From Bacteroidales bacterium (lineage in GTDB: Bacteria > Bacteroidota > Bacteroidia > Bacteroidales > UBA4417), in the NCBI GenBank assembly GCA_016707785.1, contig JADJGZ010000018.1:1-64000 (forward strand): DNA of 64,000 nucleotides, in the 5' to 3' direction. Within the stretch, counting starts at the first letter, position 1. Each line of letters opens with the position of its first letter. The notes beneath the pieces are model-generated. The model had not been told where the DNA came from. It saw only the letters and a list, made by a program, of their open reading frames with translations, and did not search any database. Positions 35,896-42,311 of this stretch are shown piece after piece. The position numbers and the translations under genes are program-made.

Positions 35896-36034
35896 GATTA
35901 TCCTGTCAATCCACAATTTGCCAGGTTCTATTCATACTGATAATCTGACAGTTACTTGTCAAGCAGGAAAAGCATTTAATTTTTGTGTATCTTGATCCTT
36001 AAATCAGGGACTCTTATCCATACAAACATTTATC

Positions 36035-37660
36035 ATGAGAAAGTGTGTGAGCTTATTGCTGCTGTTATTCATTTCAGTATCCGTACTGCAGTCTCAAACC
36101 ATTAAACATGTCCTGTTAATCGGGCTCGACGGGGTTTCTTCCGAAGGATTCCAGTATGCTTCAACACCTGTGATGGATGACCTAATCAGCAAAGGATGCC
36201 TGTCATTGAAAACCAGGGCTGTACTGCCTACTGTCAGTGCTCCGAACTGGGCAACTATTCTTTCGGGTGCAGGACCGGAACAACATGGAGTAACCTCCAA
36301 TGAGTGGAGCATGAATAATCAACCCTATGAGCCAACCATAAAAGATGATGCCGGGTATTTCACCTCCATATTCACGGTAATAAAGAAACAGCAACCAAAA
36401 GCCATAACCGGAATGTTTTACGACTGGGACTGGATTGGCAGCTTTATTAACCCTGTTTATCTCAATGAAAATAAGTTTATTACAGGATATCAGAACGTAA
36501 CTTCAGCAGCACGGGACTTTATTAAACAACAAAAACCATTATTTACTTTTGTCTATTATGGGCATCCGGATGAAGTAGGTCATCAAATTGGGCATGGAAC
36601 TCCCGAATATTTCCAATCTATTAACGATGTAGATACTGAAATCGGCAAACTGATTACAACTTTAAAAGAAACTGGTTTATATGCATCCACATGCATACTC
36701 GTGGTATCTGATCATGGAGGTATAGGGAAAGGCCATGGGGGTGAAAGTAAAATTGAGTTAGAGGTGCCATGGATCATTTCCGGTCCGGGGATTGCAAAAA
36801 ATAAGATCCTGAATGGACCTAATGACCAGGCTAATACAGCCCCGACCATCGCAAAAACCCTTGCTTTAAAAACACCTGTTGAATGGATTGGACGTCCTAA
36901 CAAAGATGCATTTGCTTTAGCAACTGACCCAAAAAGCAAGACATCTGCCTGGGTTCGCAAACCCTTTTGCTCCTTGAAAGAAGGTGTATATTCATCACCC
37001 CAGCCTGTCGAATTGAAATCATTATCTCCCGAATCAATCATATACTATAGCCTTGATGGAAGTACACCCGGGAAAAATTCGAAAAAATATACCGGTTCTT
37101 TTACCCTTTCGGAGGATGTTACCCTGAATGCGGTTGCAGTTATCGGAAACAATTCCAGCCAGGTAATCACCCTTAAATTCAGTTTCACTGAAGGCATTCA
37201 CTCTGCCAGTCTCAAAACTCCGCCTTCTTCAAAGTACCCTGGAAATGGAGTCAATAGTTTATTTGATGGTTTGATTGGATCTGCCAATTATAAAGGCAAA
37301 CAATGGATGGGTTGGGAAGGTGATGATTTTGAAGTAGATATTGATCTTGGAGAAATCAGGAAGATTGAAAGTATTGGACTGGATGTGCTCCAACTGCCTG
37401 CAAGCTGGATATTCCTGCCTTCAAGAATAGAGTTTTACAGTTCTGAAGATGGGATTCAATTTATTGAACAAGGCGCTTACAATCCAGCGGATGTTGATGA
37501 CCTCCGTAAAGATGGGCCTGTATTGCTGGCCAGAACTTTTGAGAGTCTGAATACCAGATACTTAAGAGTTAAAGCCTATAATACCGGTACCTGCCCCACC
37601 GGCCACCCTGGAGAAGGTCAAAAAGCCTGGCTATTTATCAGCGAGGTGGAGATTGAATAA
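36035..37660 (+). CDS. Nucleotide pyrophosphatase/phosphodiesterase-like enzyme with chitobiase-C and discoidin-like modules
   Basis: 541 residues with signal peptide (LLLLFISVSVLQSQ). The alkaline-phosphatase superfamily core (about 23-290) starts HVLLIGLDGVSSEGF (metal Asp). The nucleophile Thr is in VLPTVSAPNWATILSGAGPE; further metal ligands are in GHPDEVGHQIGHGT and VVSDHGGIGKGHGG. Next come a chitobiase C-terminal-like domain (IIYYSLDGSTPGKNS) and a discoidin-like module ending AWLFISEVEIE. NPP enzymes split phosphodiesters. With sugar-binding add-ons and a HexNAc locus around it, a phosphate-substituted glycan is a reasonable target. Last gene of the run. Confidence 0.88.
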   Translation: MRKCVSLLLLLFISVSVLQSQTIKHVLLIGLDGVSSEGFQYASTPVMDDLISKGCLSLKTRAVLPTVSAPNWATILSGAGPEQHGVTSNEWSMNNQPYEPTIKDDAGYFTSIFTVIKKQQPKAITGMFYDWDWIGSFINPVYLNENKFITGYQNVTSAARDFIKQQKPLFTFVYYGHPDEVGHQIGHGTPEYFQSINDVDTEIGKLITTLKETGLYASTCILVVSDHGGIGKGHGGESKIELEVPWIISGPGIAKNKILNGPNDQANTAPTIAKTLALKTPVEWIGRPNKDAFALATDPKSKTSAWVRKPFCSLKEGVYSSPQPVELKSLSPESIIYYSLDGSTPGKNSKKYTGSFTLSEDVTLNAVAVIGNNSSQVITLKFSFTEGIHSASLKTPPSSKYPGNGVNSLFDGLIGSANYKGKQWMGWEGDDFEVDIDLGEIRKIESIGLDVLQLPASWIFLPSRIEFYSSEDGIQFIEQGAYNPADVDDLRKDGPVLLARTFESLNTRYLRVKAYNTGTCPTGHPGEGQKAWLFISEVEIE

Positions 37661-37691
37661 GCAGGCAGCTATTAGTTAGATCAGATTACAC

Positions 37692-37699
37692 TATTTTTG
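37692..37699 (+). promoter_or_regulatory. Predicted -7 box TATTTTTG for hldD
   Basis: Exact TAnnTTTG. It overlaps the TTG at 37697 that would extend the hldD frame, so translation must start further down at ATG 37718. Confidence 0.5.
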
Positions 37700-37717
37700 T
37701 CAAGAGAAACAAGTATC

Positions 37718-38692
37718 ATGCAATATACAATTGTTACAGGGGCAGCTGGTTTTATAGGCAGCTGCATGGTGAATAAACTGAATAACCAGGGACTCACGCA
37801 AGTGGTTGTTGTCGACGATTTCAGCATTCCTTCCAAACAGGGCAACCTTGAACATAAGTCGATAGCACTGAAAATCCATCGCAATGAATTCTTTGGATGG
37901 CTTAAGGAAAATGCCAGCCAGGTAGCTTGCATTTATCACCTGGGAGCCAGGACCGATACCACAGAATTTGACAAATCCATTTTCGACAGGTTAAACCTTA
38001 ACTATTCAAAACAACTTTGGGATATCTGCACTGTTGAAGGAATTCCTTTAATATATGCTTCATCAGCAGCCACCTATGGAATGGGGGAATATGGGTATAT
38101 TGATAATCATGAGATCGTTGAACAATTAAAACCACTCAATCCATACGGGGAATCTAAAAATGATTTTGACAAATGGGTTTTGAAACAGTCAAACACCCCA
38201 CCGTTCTGGGCTGGTGTTAAGTTTTTCAATGTTTACGGGCCCAATGAATATCACAAAGGGAGAATGGCTTCTGTGGTATTCCATGCGTATCATCAGATCA
38301 GGGAAACCGGGATGGTAAAATTATTTCGTTCACACAAGGAAGGTTATAAGGATGGGATGCAACTCCGGGATTTTATTTACGTGAAAGATGTTGTTGATGT
38401 CCTCTATTTCCTGATGCAGAAAAAGCAGGAATCCGGATTATTTAACCTGGGCACAGGAAAAGCAAGGGCATTCCTGCATCTCGCTGAAGCTGTTTTTGCT
38501 GCACTTGGCAAACCTGCAAACATTGGATTTATTGATACTCCAATAGATATAAGAGACAAATACCAGTATTTCACAGAAGCAGACATGAACAAAGTGATTG
38601 TCAGGATGGGCTTCCCTTCACCTTTCTACACTCTGGAAGAAGGTGTTACAGAATATGTGCAGCAGTACCTGGCAGAAAAGAGGTATTTCTGA
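37718..38692 (+). CDS. hldD: ADP-L-glycero-D-manno-heptose 6-epimerase
   Basis: 324 residues, extended SDR epimerase. NAD(P)-binding TGAAGFIGS is at the N-terminus. The catalytic Ser/Tyr/Lys set is in YASSAATYGMG and NPYGESKNDFD. HldD-type signatures are FNVYGPNEYHKGRMASV and DGMQLRDFIYVKDVV. It interconverts the heptose epimers used in the lipopolysaccharide inner core. The start is set at ATG 37718 because the upstream TTG lies in the promoter. It is a separate transcription unit from the glycan genes. Other hld genes are not in the window. Confidence 0.93.
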   Translation: MQYTIVTGAAGFIGSCMVNKLNNQGLTQVVVVDDFSIPSKQGNLEHKSIALKIHRNEFFGWLKENASQVACIYHLGARTDTTEFDKSIFDRLNLNYSKQLWDICTVEGIPLIYASSAATYGMGEYGYIDNHEIVEQLKPLNPYGESKNDFDKWVLKQSNTPPFWAGVKFFNVYGPNEYHKGRMASVVFHAYHQIRETGMVKLFRSHKEGYKDGMQLRDFIYVKDVVDVLYFLMQKKQESGLFNLGTGKARAFLHLAEAVFAALGKPANIGFIDTPIDIRDKYQYFTEADMNKVIVRMGFPSPFYTLEEGVTEYVQQYLAEKRYF

Positions 38693-38729
38693 TCACAACA
38701 GATTGATCTCCACAATGTTTGTTGCCAGT

Positions 38730-39350
38730 TTATAAGAGTCCGGAGAAATTAAAATTATTAACCTCAAAGACAATCATTTTGATCATAGCCTTGATTTCAT
38801 CAGGGCTGCACTGGGATTCTATCCTGATATCACACTGCGTTTTACCATCAAAAATAAAACACCTGGCAAAGGTTCTTTGACTTGCCTTGACTGCTGATTC
38901 AACACAAGGACTCGTTACATCAAAGAAACAGAGTTTTCCACCAGTCACTTCTTCTGTTTTAACCTCTGACACTTTAAGGTTTTCACCATATCCCCCGTTT
39001 TTGTATTGCTGACAGATGTCTGTGAGTTCATCGGTATTCTTCTGCCATTGTTTTTGCAGTTCAGAAGGAGATGAAATCATTCCAAGCATCATTTTACCTG
39101 TTTCATCATTGTTATTATACCAACTCATAGCCACTTTGATCTCTCCCACTGTTTCCTTTGAGCAGGAAGTGGTTTCAGTAACTTGTCCGACATACTCAAC
39201 CCTGACCATAAAGGGAGGCATAGGTTGGATTGTTTCAACAGGGTTAATGACACCTTTGGGAATCAGTTTCGATATTCTTGAAGATGACTGTGCAAAAGAA
39301 TATAATGCTGCCAGCAGTATGCAAGGAAACAACAGATAATATTTTTTCAT
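38730..39350 (-). CDS. Secreted protein of unknown function
   Basis: 206 residues with signal peptide (MKKYYLLFPCILLAALYSFAQ). The mature part has seven cysteines (for example TTSCSKE, LCFFDVTSPCVES, RCFIFDGKTQCDI), which is many for a Bacteroidota protein and suggests disulfides in the periplasm or outside. No domain is recognised. Its start is 20 bases after the stop of the OmpA-family gene, so the two are probably expressed together. Confidence 0.65.
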   Translation of the reverse strand: MKKYYLLFPCILLAALYSFAQSSSRISKLIPKGVINPVETIQPMPPFMVRVEYVGQVTETTSCSKETVGEIKVAMSWYNNNDETGKMMLGMISSPSELQKQWQKNTDELTDICQQYKNGGYGENLKVSEVKTEEVTGGKLCFFDVTSPCVESAVKASQRTFARCFIFDGKTQCDIRIESQCSPDEIKAMIKMIVFEVNNFNFSGLL

Positions 39351-39370
39351 CTAAATAAATATTTCAAAGG

Positions 39371-40432
39371 TTAAAGCTTAATAAATTCGACTCTCCTGTT
39401 CCTGGATTTATTGATCCCGGAATCATTTGCAGCCACTGGTTGCGATTCACCCTTTCCATCGGTTTCAATCCTTGCAGCATCAATTCCATATACATTTATA
39501 AGTTCATTCTTTACTGACACGCTTCTGCGTTTTGACAGATCAAGGTTCAATGCATCTTCACCATCCGAATCGGTATGCCCTACAATTTTGATCCTGACTG
39601 CAGGATTTTCCTTCAACACTGCTGCAATCTCTTTGATCGTAGGTGCTGATGCCGGCTTTAGTTTATCTGAATTAACATCAAACAAAATCCCATATGAAAC
39701 CAGCTTCCCTTCAGTGATCAGTTTACTTCTCATATCGGGCAAACCGGCGGCCATTCTGAAATTTGCTATCATTGGAATGATTTCATCGGATTCAGAATCC
39801 AACCTGAAGAACTTATAAGTATAGCCAGAATTTAACCCCCGTGGAAGGTCCAATACCTTACTTTCATTTACATATAACCGAACACGTTGTTTCTGAAACC
39901 AGAAAGCGAAATGATATTTTTCATTTGGTTTAAACTGGAAGGCCCCGATTCCTTCATCACCACCCCATTCCCTGTTCTCCGCCCAGTTATTCCAGGAGAC
40001 CCTTTCATTCTCAGGCCGAATTCTTAACCCCGCATTGCCGGGTTGAGTGCCATTGATCACATTACCTCTATCGGCAGAAGTCAGGAAAATGGATAATGAA
40101 AAAAGCTGGTCATACACCTGGGCATAAGAAATCAGGTCAAATTCAACAGTATAATTATCAGTAAAACTTTCATTTACCTCAGGCAGGAAGTAGCCTTGTT
40201 TCGACAATAAAAGCCACCTTCCTTCAAATTTATCAGATGTTACTACCTCCCCGCTTCCGTTTGTATTCCATGCCAAAGGGAAATCACCAATTGCTACATC
40301 TGTGAAATCATCATAAAAAATGACTTTTTCACCCGGAATAAAATCAAACTTGGAGGTCAACTTATTCTCAGATTGCTGAGCAAAGCAAATAAAACTGAGA
40401 AAAACTAATAAAAGTGTAATCAGGTTTTTCAT
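39371..40432 (-). CDS. OmpA-family protein with LamG-like N-terminal domain
   Basis: 353 residues. Signal peptide ending CFAQ, then a concanavalin/LamG-like domain (about 30-225; VIFYDDFTDVAIGDFPLAW ... KYHFAFWFQKQRVRLYVNES). The C-terminal OmpA domain (about 245-353) has ILFDVNSDKLKP, IVGHTDSDG and the peptidoglycan-binding NLDLSKRRSVSVKNEL ... KSRNRRVEF. It anchors to peptidoglycan from the outer membrane or periplasm. It does not have an OmpA barrel. Head gene of a two-gene unit. Confidence 0.88.
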   Translation of the reverse strand: MKNLITLLLVFLSFICFAQQSENKLTSKFDFIPGEKVIFYDDFTDVAIGDFPLAWNTNGSGEVVTSDKFEGRWLLLSKQGYFLPEVNESFTDNYTVEFDLISYAQVYDQLFSLSIFLTSADRGNVINGTQPGNAGLRIRPENERVSWNNWAENREWGGDEGIGAFQFKPNEKYHFAFWFQKQRVRLYVNESKVLDLPRGLNSGYTYKFFRLDSESDEIIPMIANFRMAAGLPDMRSKLITEGKLVSYGILFDVNSDKLKPASAPTIKEIAAVLKENPAVRIKIVGHTDSDGEDALNLDLSKRRSVSVKNELINVYGIDAARIETDGKGESQPVAANDSGINKSRNRRVEFIKL

Positions 40433-40523
40433 AATGTGGATTTAAGTGACATATATCAGAGTCTTTTATATTGACATTTATTACTATAATTAAAAATTGT
40501 AACCAATCATTTTGGTTGTCAGC

Positions 40524-40865
40524 TTACTTTTCAAGTTCACTCCTGACTTCAAGCAAGAATCTTCTGACTTTTTGTAATGAATGTATTATTTCCTGTTTAT
40601 CCGGGGTATGAGTCTTTTGTTTCCTGATTTGAAGCTTTGCACCTTCCAGTGTATAGCCTTTATCCTTAATAAGATGGAAAATGATATGGAAATTATCTAC
40701 ATCTGCCTTAGTAAATAATCGATTCCCCTTATTATTCCTGTGAGGTTTAATAATATCAAATTCATTCTCGTAAAATCGTATCAGAGAAGTATTTACTCCA
40801 AACATCTCAGCAACTTCACCTATCTTAAAGTATAACTTTTCTATATCTTTTGTTCTTAATGGCAT
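40524..40865 (-). CDS. MerR-family transcriptional regulator
   Basis: 113 residues. The MerR winged helix starts YFKIGEVAEMFGVNTSLIRF and continues YENEFDIIKPHRNNKGNRLF with the usual YxxDxxxFHxIxxL helix. A short C-terminal coiled segment (IIHSLQKVRRFLLEVRSELE) is left without an effector domain. Such short MerR proteins are common single genes in Bacteroidota. Its upstream region is filled by the 10-base tandem repeat at 40881-40990, only 15 bases from the start codon. Target unknown. Confidence 0.88.
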   Translation of the reverse strand: MPLRTKDIEKLYFKIGEVAEMFGVNTSLIRFYENEFDIIKPHRNNKGNRLFTKADVDNFHIIFHLIKDKGYTLEGAKLQIRKQKTHTPDKQEIIHSLQKVRRFLLEVRSELEK

Positions 40866-40880
40866 TTCAATGATGGATAA

Positions 40881-40990
40881 AGTGAGAAAAAGTGAGCTAA
40901 AGTGAACTAGAGTGAGCTAAAGTGAACTAGAGTGAACTAGAGTGAGCTAGAGTGAGCTAGAGTGAGCTAAAGTAAACAAGGTGACTAAAG
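40881..40990. repeat. Tandem array of a 10-base unit AGTGARCTAR
   Basis: Eleven units of ten bases in perfect register. The two end units are diverged and the inner ones are AGTGAGCTAG, AGTGAGCTAA or AGTGAACTAG. The array lies directly upstream of merR. Ten bases is close to one DNA turn, so every unit shows the same face. It could be a protein-binding array or simply a slippage product. Confidence 0.9.
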
Positions 40991-41016
40991 AACTCCAACA
41001 TAATAGTCCAATAGTT

Positions 41017-41137
41017 GAGCCGAAGGCTTCCCCTCGGGAAATTGAAATTGTGTCAAATTGTCGAATTGTCAAATTGTCGAGCCGAAGGCTTCCCCTCGGG
41101 AAATTGTCAAATTGTCGAATTGTCAAATTGTCGAATT
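41017..41137. repeat. GAGCC...CTCGGG element (two copies) with AATTGTCGAATTGTCA repeats
   Basis: Two identical 22-base elements beginning GAGCCGAAGGC and ending CCCCTCGGG lie at 41017-41038 and 41079-41100. Each is followed by repeats of AATTGTCG/AATTGTCA up to the 3' end of the M23 peptidase gene. The reverse complement of the 22-base element returns at 45097-45118 (two mismatches) and, more diverged, at 45242-45263. Confidence 0.8.
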
Positions 41138-41139
41138 GA

Positions 41140-42111
41140 TCAATCCAGTGTTTGAGACGGATTCTTTGATTGTTCAATCATTGCTTGATATTCCTGGGGG
41201 GTGATATCGTTAAAGAAGAAATAAATAGGATTAATTGGCTGACCATTTTTATGAACTTCATAATGAAGATGAGGAGATGTTGATTTACCTGTATTTCCTA
41301 CAAATCCAATAACTTCTCCACGGGTTACTTTTTGCCCGAGTTTCACTTTCATCCTTGAAAGATGAGCATAAAAGGTTTCATATCCAAAACCATGATTTAT
41401 CTTGATACACATCCCATATCCACCCCTGTTGTATTCAGCTTCTGTAATTACTCCGTCACCTGTGGCATAGATAGGCGTGCCCACAGCTGCAGTAAAATCA
41501 ATACCCTCATGCATTTTAGTTACCTTGTAAAAAGGATCAGTCCGGTATCCAAAATGGGATCCAATCCTGCGAAGGTCGTGGAAATTAACAGGTTGTATTG
41601 CCGGAATGCTGGCTATCACTTTCTCCTTATTCTTGGCTAATTTGAAAACCTCATCAAAGGATTTGGATTGAACATAAACCTGGCTTGAAATTTCATCCAA
41701 TTTCCGGGAAGTACTTTCAACAATATCAGTATTACTCATTCCTGTGAGGCTTGCGTAACGATCTGCACCGCCATATCCGGCTTTCCTTACAGATGAAGGA
41801 ATGGGTTCTGCTTCAAAAATTACCCGGTAAATATTATCATCCCTGTCCTGAAGATCATCCAAAACAGCTTGTGTTTGGTTCAACCTGTCATTCATGATCT
41901 TAAACTGGAGTTTATAGGCCTCCAGCTCATTCATTAGAACTTTTTCACGTGGAGATGAAAAGAAATTATATGCCAGCACAATAACAATTACACCGAATAC
42001 CAATCCAAAGGCGAGTGAGGAAAGCCATCTTTTTAGCCTTTCCTTTATACTCACCTGAACCCGCTCTATCTTTAGCGACTTGGTATTGAACTGGTAACGG
42101 ATTTTAGCCAT
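41140..42111 (-). CDS. M23-family peptidoglycan endopeptidase (membrane-anchored)
   Basis: 323 residues. A cytoplasmic basic start is followed by one transmembrane helix (LAFGLVFGVIVIVLAYNFF, about 33-51) and a coiled-coil stretch (about 55-95). The C-terminal LytM/M23 domain has zinc ligands H and D in KMHEGIDFTAAVGTPIYATG and the HLHYEV motif, plus GFGYETFYAHLSRM. It cuts or regulates cutting of cell-wall cross-links during growth or division. The last residues run into the repeat area. Divergent from alaS with promoters 12 bases apart. Confidence 0.92.
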   Translation of the reverse strand: MAKIRYQFNTKSLKIERVQVSIKERLKRWLSSLAFGLVFGVIVIVLAYNFFSSPREKVLMNELEAYKLQFKIMNDRLNQTQAVLDDLQDRDDNIYRVIFEAEPIPSSVRKAGYGGADRYASLTGMSNTDIVESTSRKLDEISSQVYVQSKSFDEVFKLAKNKEKVIASIPAIQPVNFHDLRRIGSHFGYRTDPFYKVTKMHEGIDFTAAVGTPIYATGDGVITEAEYNRGGYGMCIKINHGFGYETFYAHLSRMKVKLGQKVTRGEVIGFVGNTGKSTSPHLHYEVHKNGQPINPIYFFFNDITPQEYQAMIEQSKNPSQTLD

Positions 42112-42165
42112 TGGCTTTGTATCAGTTTTTCATCTAAAATAAGGCTATTATCCTATGCCTAACGG

Positions 42166-42173
42166 CAAAAATA
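42166..42173 (-). promoter_or_regulatory. Predicted -7 box TATTTTTG for M23 gene
   Basis: Exact TAnnTTTG on the minus strand, 54 bases before the start at 42111. It lies 11 bases from the divergent -7 box of alaS. Confidence 0.5.
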
Positions 42174-42184
42174 ATTATTTACCT

Positions 42185-42192
42185 TAAATTTG
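42185..42192 (+). promoter_or_regulatory. Predicted -7 box TAAATTTG for alaS
   Basis: Exact TAnnTTTG, 119 bases before alaS ATG 42312, leaving a leader of over 100 bases. Back to back with the M23 box, so the two transcripts may compete. Confidence 0.5.
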
Positions 42193-42311
42193 CAGCCTTT
42201 CCGACTGTGAAGAATTGTTAACACACCCTTTAAAAGTAACATCTTTAAGAACATAAAGCAGTTGAAAAACAAGATAGAATTATAAATGTACTAAAGAAAA
42301 TAAAACCAGGT

